A DNA stretch of 33,268 nt from the NCBI GenBank assembly GCA_947461125.1, contig CANHHX010000021.1:1-33268 (forward strand), in the 5' to 3' direction. This DNA comes from Bacteroidota bacterium. Its GTDB lineage: Bacteria > Bacteroidota > Bacteroidia > Chitinophagales > Chitinophagaceae. A model generated the notes under the pieces. It made no database searches and was not told the DNA's origin. It worked only from the letters and a program-made list of their open reading frames with translations. Below, piece after piece: positions 25,343-32,259 of the stretch. Within the stretch, counting starts at the first letter, position 1. The number at the start of each line of letters is the position of its first letter. The position numbers were made by a program, and so were the translations under genes.

Positions 25343-26203
25343 ATGTCTACTATAAAAAATGTTACCGTTGTTGGTGCAGGCACCATGGGAAATGGTATTG
25401 CACAAGTATTTGCAACCCATGCGTTTCATGTGACCCTATTAGATACTAATAGTGCGCAACTTGAAAAAGCACTTGCCACTATTCAAAAAAACCTAGACCG
25501 TTTGGTAACCAAAGAAACCATTACGGCCGCTCAAAAAGAAACAGCACTGGCACACTTAACAACCAGCACAACACTTGCTACAGCTGTATCCAACGCCGAT
25601 TTAGTAGTAGAAGCAGCGACCGAAAATAAAGCCATTAAACTTTCAATATTTGAAGCGCTTGACGCTGCCGCACCGGCACATGCCATATTAGCAAGTAACA
25701 CATCTTCCATTTCGATTTCTGAAATTGCTAGCGTTACCCAAAGACCTGCACAGGTGATTGGAATGCATTTTATGAACCCAGTTCCTATTATGAAACTGGT
25801 AGAAATTATCAATGGAAAAGAAACAAGTGCGGCTACTTCCGATACCATTGTTGAACTCAGTAAAGTACTTTTAAAAGTACCTTGTGTGGTTAATGATTTT
25901 CCCGGATTTATTGCCAATAGGATTTTAATGCCCATGATCAACGAAGCCATTTATGCATTGCACCAAGGCGTTGCTACCAAAGAATCGATAGACACCATTA
26001 TGAAACTTGGTATGGCGCATCCAATGGGGCCACTTCAACTCGCCGATTTTATTGGACTCGATGTTTGCCTTAGTATTTTAGAGGTTTTACACGAAGGATT
26101 CAAAGAAGAAAAATACGCTCCTTGCCCATTACTTGTTAGTATGGTAGCGGATAAAAAATTAGGCGTTAAATCAGGCGCAGGGTTTTACACCTACGGTGTG
26201 TAG
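25343..26203 (+). CDS. 3-hydroxyacyl-CoA dehydrogenase (3-hydroxybutyryl-CoA dehydrogenase type)
   Basis: 286 residues. It interconverts 3-hydroxyacyl-CoA and 3-oxoacyl-CoA with NAD(P), in beta-oxidation or butyrate-type metabolism. The Rossmann motif VVGAGTMGNGIAQVFA begins at residue 9; the catalytic region reads LASNTSSISISEIA, VIGMHFMNPVPIMKLVEII (catalytic His and Glu) and FPGFIANRILMPMINEA; the C-terminal domain has HPMGPLQLADFIGLDVCL. It is the short single-function form. I chose the ATG at 25343; a frame opening at 25313 overlaps the preceding gene. The last 33 bp overlap convergent yigZ. Confidence 0.9.
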   Translation: MSTIKNVTVVGAGTMGNGIAQVFATHAFHVTLLDTNSAQLEKALATIQKNLDRLVTKETITAAQKETALAHLTTSTTLATAVSNADLVVEAATENKAIKLSIFEALDAAAPAHAILASNTSSISISEIASVTQRPAQVIGMHFMNPVPIMKLVEIINGKETSAATSDTIVELSKVLLKVPCVVNDFPGFIANRILMPMINEAIYALHQGVATKESIDTIMKLGMAHPMGPLQLADFIGLDVCLSILEVLHEGFKEEKYAPCPLLVSMVADKKLGVKSGAGFYTYGV

Positions 26204-26779
26204 GTCTTTAAATTTATACAATACTTCTTCAAGCCTTGCTTTTGGAATACCTATGCGCAGGTTGCAAAAAAGTTGCATGGACTGTTCCGAAACCGAACAT
26301 CCGTATTGCTTTACTACATTCATCACCTCTCCCATTTGAGTATAGTCAAATGAAACTTCGTAAAAACACTCGATTGTTTTTTGTACAAATGGCGTTAGCT
26401 GTAATGCCATGGAGGCCGCAGATTTATAGGCATTAATTAAACCAGGCACACCTAGTAAAGTGCCGCCAAAATAACGCACTACAATAATAGCAGTATTCGT
26501 AACGCTACTGCTATCAATTTGTCCAAGTATTGGCCTACCAGCAGTTCCAGCGGGTTCCCCATCATCACTTACCCTAAATATATTGTTGGTTAAACCTAAC
26601 CGGTATGCAAAACAGTGATGCACCGCTTTTGGATGCTCTTTTTTTAAATCTTGTAAATACTGCTTAAAATGTTCTGGCGATGTGATGGGAAACGCATACC
26701 CTAAAAATTTACTACCCCTATCTTTAAATTCAGCCATGGAAGGCTTTTCGATAGTAAAATAATGATCTGCATTTTGCAT
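26171..26779 (-). CDS. yigZ: YigZ/IMPACT family protein
   Basis: 202 residues. The N-terminal UPF0029 (Impact) domain is clear: FKDRGSKFLGYAFPI, HCFAYRLG, RVSDDGEPAGTAGRPILGQI and IIVVRYFGGTLLGVPGLI. A C-terminal DUF1949 domain follows (about residues 135-200). The YigZ fold resembles part of EF-G, and nucleic acid binding has been proposed; the exact activity is not settled. A -7-like TATTTTTG at 26806-26813 lies upstream. Convergent overlap of 33 bp with the dehydrogenase gene. Confidence 0.9.
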   Translation of the reverse strand: MQNADHYFTIEKPSMAEFKDRGSKFLGYAFPITSPEHFKQYLQDLKKEHPKAVHHCFAYRLGLTNNIFRVSDDGEPAGTAGRPILGQIDSSSVTNTAIIVVRYFGGTLLGVPGLINAYKSAASMALQLTPFVQKTIECFYEVSFDYTQMGEVMNVVKQYGCSVSEQSMQLFCNLRIGIPKARLEEVLYKFKDLHTVGVKPCA

Positions 26780-26805
26780 GGATAAATAAATTTCAAGGGC
26801 TGGCG

Positions 26806-26813
26806 CAAAAATA
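26806..26813 (-). promoter_or_regulatory. -7 element of yigZ
   Basis: TATTTTTG on the minus strand fits TAnnTTTG. No -33 TTG at 19 bases. It sits in the 59 bp divergent gap between yigZ and prmC. Confidence 0.35.
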
Positions 26814-26838
26814 ACCTAAATGATACTAACATTGCATC

Positions 26839-27705
26839 ATGACTTTTGAAGGCGCTGAACAATCCATCACTACTGCAATTCATAGCCTCTACGATGATAG
26901 AGAAGCAGCCACTATTGCAGGTATGGTAATGGAATTTGTTACAGGTAGGTCTAGAATGGACCGTTGGCTTCTAAAAAACGAGAATCTTTCAAATAATCAT
27001 ACGGAGCAACTACAACAGTATACCAAGCAGCTTCGCACGGGCATGCCCGTGCAGTATGTACTTGGAGAAGCCTGGTTTGCAGGACTGTGTTTAAAGGTAA
27101 ATGAGCATACCCTGATTCCAAGACCCGAAACAGAAGAGCTTGTAAACTTATGTGCAAGCTGGATCGCAGCGAATAGCATCAATCATGCTCCATTAAAAAT
27201 TTTAGAAGTAGGAACAGGAAGTGGTTGTATTGCCATTGCACTGCAACAAAAAATACCAGCTGCAGAAATTACGGCTATCGATATTAGCACTGCTGCTATT
27301 GAAGTTGCAACAATCAATGCCGCAAAATACAATGCGCCAATACAGTTTAAAACAATAGATTTTTTAAACGAAACATGCTGGCCAAAAATGGGTAGTTATG
27401 ATGTTATCATTTCCAATCCTCCCTATATTGCAGAAACTGAAAAAATAAATATAGCGAGGCATGTACTAGACTTTGAACCGCAAACAGCGCTATTTGTTGA
27501 AAGCAATAATCCGCTTATTTTTTATAACGCCATTGCAAATTTTGGGAATGCCCTTCTAAACAATATGGGCGCCATATTTGTAGAAATCAATCAGGCACTG
27601 GGTTCTCAAACCATAGATGCATTTAAGCAACACGCATACGTTACCAGCCTGCACAAAGATGTATTTGATAATGACCGAATGATTGTAGCGACAAAAAACG
27701 AATAA
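26839..27705 (+). CDS. prmC: Peptide chain release factor N5-glutamine methyltransferase PrmC
   Basis: 288 residues. It methylates the Gln of the GGQ motif in release factors RF1 and RF2 using SAM. The N-terminal helical domain recognises the release factor; then comes LIPRPETEELVNL (92-104). The SAM loop is EVGTGSGCIAIAL (123-135) and the catalytic motif SNPPYI (192-197) places the glutamine. Normal length. It diverges from yigZ and runs toward the exbD gene, with a 31 bp gap to the exbD stop. No prfA is adjacent. Confidence 0.93.
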   Translation: MTFEGAEQSITTAIHSLYDDREAATIAGMVMEFVTGRSRMDRWLLKNENLSNNHTEQLQQYTKQLRTGMPVQYVLGEAWFAGLCLKVNEHTLIPRPETEELVNLCASWIAANSINHAPLKILEVGTGSGCIAIALQQKIPAAEITAIDISTAAIEVATINAAKYNAPIQFKTIDFLNETCWPKMGSYDVIISNPPYIAETEKINIARHVLDFEPQTALFVESNNPLIFYNAIANFGNALLNNMGAIFVEINQALGSQTIDAFKQHAYVTSLHKDVFDNDRMIVATKNE

Positions 27706-27736
27706 ATGGCTACAAACTACTCGCAACTGACTTCCC

Positions 27737-28135
27737 CTACTGGCTATTGTCTACTGCCATCACAGGTGTTGCACCTAATTTTTTTATCACCTGCATCACT
27801 TTAATGGCAGTACCTAAATGAGAAGTACTATCGCCATTAATCACTACCGAAGGCTTATCCGTTTCTTTCGCTAAAAAAACAGAAAGTTCAGCTTCCAATG
27901 AGTCAAGTACAATAGGTTTGGATCCAATATAAATTTGTTGGTCTTTGTCTACCGTAACCACCACTGTTTGCTTGGCTTTTGTATCACTTGCCGCCTTTGG
28001 ATTAGACACTTTAATGACATTGGGATTGGCAAGTGTTGATACAATTAGAAAAAAGAGTAGTAGTATAAAGAGAATATCATTTAAGGCACCGGTGTGCACT
28101 TCTGGATGAGATCTTAAACGCTTTCTGATATTCAT
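27737..28135 (-). CDS. exbD: ExbD/TolR family biopolymer transport protein
   Basis: 132 residues. A short cytoplasmic N-terminus, one membrane helix (about residues 18-38) carrying Asp 20 in ALNDILFILLLFFLIVS, the proton-carrying residue of the family, and a periplasmic domain (VIKVSNPKAASD to the end). With ExbB it turns proton flow into force on TonB or a TonB-like partner. It starts nine bases after the exbB stop, so the two form an operon. No tonB gene is here, so either an ExbBD or a TolQR role is open. Confidence 0.85.
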   Translation of the reverse strand: MNIRKRLRSHPEVHTGALNDILFILLLFFLIVSTLANPNVIKVSNPKAASDTKAKQTVVVTVDKDQQIYIGSKPIVLDSLEAELSVFLAKETDKPSVVINGDSTSHLGTAIKVMQVIKKLGATPVMAVDNSQ

Positions 28136-28144
28136 TGTAGTAAA

Positions 28145-28831
28145 TTAACGAGTAGGTTCTTGTAAAATATCAATGAACTCTGAGCTAGCCACTTCCATTT
28201 TATTGGCGGTTTTATCGATTAGGGTACTTAAAAAATTATACCCAACATACGCAATAAGTCCAATAATTAAACCGGTTGCAGACGTAATCATTTTTGTATA
28301 AATACCTCCCGCAATGGTGTTAAGCGTATACTCTCCGGTAGATGCAATGCCATAAAATAATTGCACCATACCAATAATGGTTCCTAAAAATCCAAACATG
28401 GGTGCGATCCCAGAAATGAGTGATAAAATAGAAAGATTTTTTTCCATGTTATACATTTCGAGGCGGCCCACATTTTCCATACTTTTTTCGATGGCATCTA
28501 ATGGCTTTCCAATGCGCTGAATCCCTTTATCAATCATGCGTGCTACTGGGCTATTGGTGTTTTTTGCCAAATTACGTGCGGCTTGTACGTTACCCGTAAC
28601 AATATTGTCTCTGATAATATTCATGAAATTGGGTTCTATTCTAGAAGCTTTATTGATCGCCAACAAACGCTCCACAAAAACATAAATAGCAGCTACTAGT
28701 AAAAAATATAAGGGATACATAATCCAACCACCCTTCTCTAATAAACTAAGCATCGAAATTTTTTCTGGCGCACTTGCAGTAACTGCACCAAGTGCTTTTT
28801 GGATGGTGTCTGTTTGTAATAAATAAAACAT
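28145..28831 (-). CDS. exbB: MotA/TolQ/ExbB proton channel family protein
   Basis: 228 residues. Three membrane helices: WIMYPLYFLLVAAIYVFVE (about 36-54), LSLISGIAPMFGFLGTIIGM (about 134-153) and MITSATGLIIGLIAYVGYNF (about 180-200). The large cytoplasmic loop between the first two and the conserved PMFGFLGTIIGM and TSATGL segments are typical of ExbB/TolQ. It is the first gene of the operon with exbD. Start ATG at 28831; no convincing -33/-7 pair upstream, though TTCTTTTG occurs near 28868-28875. Confidence 0.85.
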   Translation of the reverse strand: MFYLLQTDTIQKALGAVTASAPEKISMLSLLEKGGWIMYPLYFLLVAAIYVFVERLLAINKASRIEPNFMNIIRDNIVTGNVQAARNLAKNTNSPVARMIDKGIQRIGKPLDAIEKSMENVGRLEMYNMEKNLSILSLISGIAPMFGFLGTIIGMVQLFYGIASTGEYTLNTIAGGIYTKMITSATGLIIGLIAYVGYNFLSTLIDKTANKMEVASSEFIDILQEPTR

Positions 28832-28909
28832 ACTATGGGTTTGATTACCGTTAAAATTAGTGGGTTCTACAAAAGAAGCAAGGCCCTGTGAATAAAAATG
28901 CCAAAGCCA

Positions 28910-28953
28910 CGTTATTTAGGAAAGCTTTTGCACAATTAGACCCTAAAATAACG
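28910..28953. repeat. Inverted repeat with flanking short direct repeat
   Basis: CGTTATTTAGG (28910-28920) faces CCTAAAATAACG (28942-28953), complementary except for one extra A. GGCCCTGTG occurs at 28882-28890 and again at 28953-28961. It lies between the exbB start and the 3' end of the secreted phosphodiesterase-like gene. A terminator for that gene is possible but there is no U-run after the stem. Confidence 0.45.
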
Positions 28954-28973
28954 GCCCTGTGTCCACAAAACCT

Positions 28974-29813
28974 TTATTTCAGCGTGATTCGACTTAATAC
29001 CGGAAAATGATCGGATGGAAATTTACCATTGTAAGAGTCCGTTAATACGCCCCACCTACTAACCGTAAAATGCGAGGAGGTAAAAATATGGTCAATCACC
29101 TGATCCGCGTTTAAATTGGGACCAAACCCCTGAAAAGTTCCATTGGGCTTATACGGTGCGTCAACTCTTTTGTAAGTGTCCAATAAAATACCTGAATTAG
29201 CAATTAATTGATACCATGCCGAACTATGATCCCCGTTAAAATCGCCGGTTAAAATAACAGGCGATTCACCTGCAATTGTTTTGATTTTTTCAAGTATAAG
29301 TTTCGAACTTTCTTTTCGCGCTACCATGGCCTGATGATCGTAATGCACATTAAAACAATACATTTTTTTGTGGGTTACCTTGTGCTTTAATAAGACCCAA
29401 GAGCAAATTCTATTGATTCGCGCATCCCAACCAAAGCCAGGTTGTGTGGGTGTTTCAGACAACCAAAAATCACCTTTGTCTAGAATTGTAAAAGCATCTT
29501 TTTTTATAAATATAGCCGAGTGTTCTCCTTTTAATGCACCATCATCTCTACCAATGCCATAGTAAGTATATCCAGGTAGTAAAGATTGCATTCCCTCTAA
29601 TTGATGCTGTAACCCCTCTTGGGTTCCAACAATATCAAAATCATGAAACGCAATCAGGGCAGCTACTCTGGGAAGTCTGGCATTCCATAAATTACCAGAA
29701 TCACGTGGGTTGTCATACCGAATATTAAAACTGCCTACTGTAATTGTTTGCGCAAATGATGTAGTAATAAAAAACAAAGCTCCTAGGCTAACAACAATAG
29801 ATTTGATTTTCAT
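28974..29813 (-). CDS. Secreted endonuclease/exonuclease/phosphatase family protein
   Basis: 279 residues. The signal peptide is cleaved near SFAQ-TI (residue 22). The fold motifs are complete: VGSFNIRYDNP (metal/Asn), FDIVGTQEGL (Glu), HYDHQAM, LTGDFNGDHSS (Asp-x-Asn) and SDHFPVLSR (catalytic Asp-His). The family hydrolyses phosphodiesters in nucleic acids, lipids or inositides; the secreted form suggests an extracellular or periplasmic substrate, which I cannot name. The start overlaps the stop of the ribbon-helix-helix gene by four bases (ATGA), so it is translated from the same operon as the SPFH gene. Confidence 0.85.
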   Translation of the reverse strand: MKIKSIVVSLGALFFITTSFAQTITVGSFNIRYDNPRDSGNLWNARLPRVAALIAFHDFDIVGTQEGLQHQLEGMQSLLPGYTYYGIGRDDGALKGEHSAIFIKKDAFTILDKGDFWLSETPTQPGFGWDARINRICSWVLLKHKVTHKKMYCFNVHYDHQAMVARKESSKLILEKIKTIAGESPVILTGDFNGDHSSAWYQLIANSGILLDTYKRVDAPYKPNGTFQGFGPNLNADQVIDHIFTSSHFTVSRWGVLTDSYNGKFPSDHFPVLSRITLK

Positions 29814-30007
29814 TTAAGCAATTTAGGATTTTGAGACGGCTTCTCCTCTTTTTGAATCGTTTTTCTACCGGCTTCTTTTAATGCTTTATCAAGTATCATT
29901 TCAATTTGCCCGTTTACACTTCTAAATTCATCGTCGGCCCATTTAGACAGCTTATTAAAAGTGTCTTCGCTTATCCGCAAAACAAAAGTTTTTTTAGCAA
30001 GAGACAT
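29810..30007 (-). CDS. Small ribbon-helix-helix (Arc-like) DNA-binding protein
   Basis: 65 residues. The N-terminal strand KKTFVLRISEDT is followed by two helices (FNKLSKWADDEFRSVNGQIEMILDKALKE, given here as FNKLSKWADDEF and VNGQIEMILDKAL), the Arc/MetJ pattern; a basic, probably disordered tail follows. It would act as a dimer on a DNA operator. It sits between the SPFH gene (18 bp gap) and the secreted phosphodiesterase-like gene (4-base ATGA overlap), so it may regulate this operon. No toxin gene is recognisable next to it. Confidence 0.7.
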   Translation of the reverse strand: MSLAKKTFVLRISEDTFNKLSKWADDEFRSVNGQIEMILDKALKEAGRKTIQKEEKPSQNPKLLK

Positions 30008-30025
30008 AAAAAGTATTTAGATGAA

Positions 30026-30892
30026 TTAATAAAGGCTTCCTGTATTTAACACTGGAGATGCCGCTTTTTCACCACACAATACCACCATTAAATTACTTAC
30101 CATCGCTGCTTTTTTATCGTCATCTAAAACCACAATATCTTTTTCAGATAACATAGCAAGGGCCATTTCAACCATACCCACAGCGCCTTCCACAATTTTT
30201 GTTCGTGCTGCTACAATCGCTGTTGCCTGCTGGCGTTGTAGCATAGCACCTGCAATTTCAGCAGCATATGCCAAATGACTTATACGCGCTTCGGTAACTA
30301 ATACGCCCGCTTTATTTAGACGCTGGTTAAGTTCTTGTTCCAACATTTCAATAACCTGTTCACCACCATCACGTAAAGTAATATGTGCTTTTTCATCTTC
30401 GATATTATCGTAAGGACAAGTGGTTGCTAAATGACGAACAGCGGCTTCACTTTGGTTACGGATGTAATCATTAAAACTTGTTACATCAAATACCGCTTTG
30501 TACGTATCCTCTACTTGGTATAAAATAACAGCTGCAATTTCGATGGGATTACCCAGTTTATCATTCACCTTTAATTTTGTACTCTCAATACTTTGCATAC
30601 GAAGAGACACTTTTAGTTTGCTGTAAAATGGATTTACAAATTGAAGTCCATTTTCCCTAACCGTACCCACATACTTACCAAAAAATGTAAGTACAATGCT
30701 ATAATTGGGATCAATAATCATGAGCCCTTTTACTAAAAAACCAGCCGCAGCTAAAAGCAGTACACCAAAGAAAACTTGGGTTCCTTCATTTTGTTGTGCC
30801 CCACCAACAATGAGTGCAAAGCCAATAAAAAATGATACTAATGCGATTAGAGCTGCTTTGTACCCAGAAAGGGGTTTGAGTAATTTTTCCAT
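30026..30892 (-). CDS. SPFH (band 7/stomatin-like) domain membrane protein
   Basis: 288 residues. Two N-terminal hydrophobic segments (about 14-33 and 40-58) are followed by the SPFH domain: [31 protein letters not shown], shown as [18 protein letters not shown], and [20 protein letters not shown] coiled-coil part follows ([32 protein letters not shown]) with Ala/Gln-rich [24 protein letters not shown] proteins form large rings in membranes and often pair with NfeD or FtsH-type partners; none is adjacent. It heads the operon with the ribbon-helix-helix and secreted phosphodiesterase-like genes. Its promoter lies at 30915-30945. Confidence 0.88.
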   Translation of the reverse strand: MEKLLKPLSGYKAALIALVSFFIGFALIVGGAQQNEGTQVFFGVLLLAAAGFLVKGLMIIDPNYSIVLTFFGKYVGTVRENGLQFVNPFYSKLKVSLRMQSIESTKLKVNDKLGNPIEIAAVILYQVEDTYKAVFDVTSFNDYIRNQSEAAVRHLATTCPYDNIEDEKAHITLRDGGEQVIEMLEQELNQRLNKAGVLVTEARISHLAYAAEIAGAMLQRQQATAIVAARTKIVEGAVGMVEMALAMLSEKDIVVLDDDKKAAMVSNLMVVLCGEKAASPVLNTGSLY

Positions 30893-31194
30893 AATTGATA
30901 TTATTTTGATATCATAAAGATATAATAATAAATAACATCTCCAAATAATTGGAATTCACTTTACCCAAATGCGCCTTGATTTACGTGTCCAAAAGCTATC
31001 AATTTGGCCAAAAAATGACCCTAATTTTTAGGATCAAAGCCTTTGCTAGCAATAACTCTGCCATTATGACACTTACATGTAGAAATTTTTCTATATTATG
31101 TAAATATATATAGTATAAATACTAGGTAATTGTACTATAATTAGTAGTTTTATAGGCTCACTTGGTTAGTAATTTTTTGTATTTCAATTTTATT
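30893..31194. other. 302-bp AT-rich intergenic region between divergent operons
   Basis: It holds the SPFH operon promoter, a short inverted repeat GACCCTAA/TTAGGATC (31017-31024 and 31028-31035, one mismatch, three-base loop), and a very AT-rich stretch near 31090-31150 that should carry the porP/sprF promoter. I could not pick a clean -33/-7 pair there. No coding sequence or RNA gene is visible. Confidence 0.6.
30915..30945 (-). promoter_or_regulatory. Promoter of the SPFH operon
   Basis: On the minus strand TTTG (30942-30945), 19 bases, then TATCTTTA (30915-30922), one base from the -7 consensus. The leader to the ATG at 30892 would be about 15-20 nt. Confidence 0.55.
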
Positions 31195-32229
31195 ATGAAA
31201 AAAAGGAAGTCAAGCAAGATCCCTCTTGGGATTTTATTGCTATTTGTTGCATGTATGCAATCAAAAATTGCACGTTCACAGCTACCTGTGTTCACACAAT
31301 TTTCGCAAAACCAGCTTAATATAAATCCATCTTTTGCTGGATTCATTGACGACGACTTCAAATTCAATGCACTGCATAGATCACAATCCTATTCTAGGCT
31401 TGTTACATCTACATTTTCGAATGCATCTTTTCAAATGCGTCCGTTATTAGATTTTGTTCCCAATAATGATGTTTTTGGGTTTGGTGTCAATGCATATACA
31501 CACAAAACACTGGATGTATACTCGCATCAAGCTATGTCCGCGACAATGTCCTATTCGAAAGGACTAAATTATGATGGAAGCAAATCCTTATCACTCGGTT
31601 TTCAGGGAAGATACAATTCAAAAAGAATTGATTATACACAATTACTTTTCCCAAATCAATTTGACATTTTAGGCTATTCTCCTCAATTACCCAATAACGA
31701 ACCTATTCAAATTATTAATGCTAATTATGTAGATATTAATTCGGGTATTCTATACAATTCAGTTAATGAAGAAGAATCTTTTACAGCTGGATTTTCGATG
31801 TACAATATCAATCAGTCTAGCAAAGACCCGCTAAAACTTGCTACAAGAGAGGGAATGACTTTTAACTATCAATTAGGCTACTCAAAAGTTTTATCTGATT
31901 ACAGTCAAGTTTTTTTTGGTGGCTTACATTCAGTTAGAGCAACTCAATCTTCAACTTCACTTGTTGGCGCGATACAAATACTCCCAGACTATGATAACTA
32001 TATTGGATTTGACGTAGGGGGTGTATATGTTTTAAATAATTCCATTTCTCCGTTTGTGAATTTAAATATGAACGTGATTAAAGCATCCTTTACCTATAAT
32101 TTTTCAATTGCTCCCAATATTTCCTATGTACAAAATGCAAACGCATTTGAAGTTGGGATTCAATTTTTATTTTCTCGCCCCACCGAAGATAATACCCTTG
32201 CTAAGCGACACGTAAGTTGTTTTAAGTAA
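31195..32229 (+). CDS. Type IX secretion system membrane protein, PorP/SprF family
   Basis: 344 residues. The signal peptide (basic KKRKSSK, hydrophobic IPLGILLLFVACM) is cleaved near ARSQ-LP. The mature start QLPVFTQFSQNQLNINPSFAGF is the typical opening of PorP/SprF proteins; about 14 beta strands follow (for example VFGFGVNAYTHKTLDVYS and KASFTYNFSIAPN). PorP/SprF proteins are outer-membrane barrels that help secrete or anchor particular T9SS substrates, such as SprB with SprF. The substrate here is probably the Ig-repeat protein that starts 30 bp downstream. I preferred the ATG at 31195, which begins the signal peptide, to an in-frame start at 31162. Confidence 0.88.
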   Translation: MKKRKSSKIPLGILLLFVACMQSKIARSQLPVFTQFSQNQLNINPSFAGFIDDDFKFNALHRSQSYSRLVTSTFSNASFQMRPLLDFVPNNDVFGFGVNAYTHKTLDVYSHQAMSATMSYSKGLNYDGSKSLSLGFQGRYNSKRIDYTQLLFPNQFDILGYSPQLPNNEPIQIINANYVDINSGILYNSVNEEESFTAGFSMYNINQSSKDPLKLATREGMTFNYQLGYSKVLSDYSQVFFGGLHSVRATQSSTSLVGAIQILPDYDNYIGFDVGGVYVLNNSISPFVNLNMNVIKASFTYNFSIAPNISYVQNANAFEVGIQFLFSRPTEDNTLAKRHVSCFK

Positions 32230-32259
32230 GTATACTAAATAATTCAAGTATTTTTTCTT

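Noticed and set aside
29810..30007. Antitoxin of a toxin-antitoxin pair.
   Set aside because: The fold would fit, but neither neighbour looks like a toxin: one is an SPFH membrane protein, the other a secreted EEP-fold enzyme with a signal peptide.
31017..31035. Short hairpin as a terminator between the SPFH and porP/sprF genes.
   Set aside because: The two genes diverge, so no transcript should end there, and there is no U-run after the stem.
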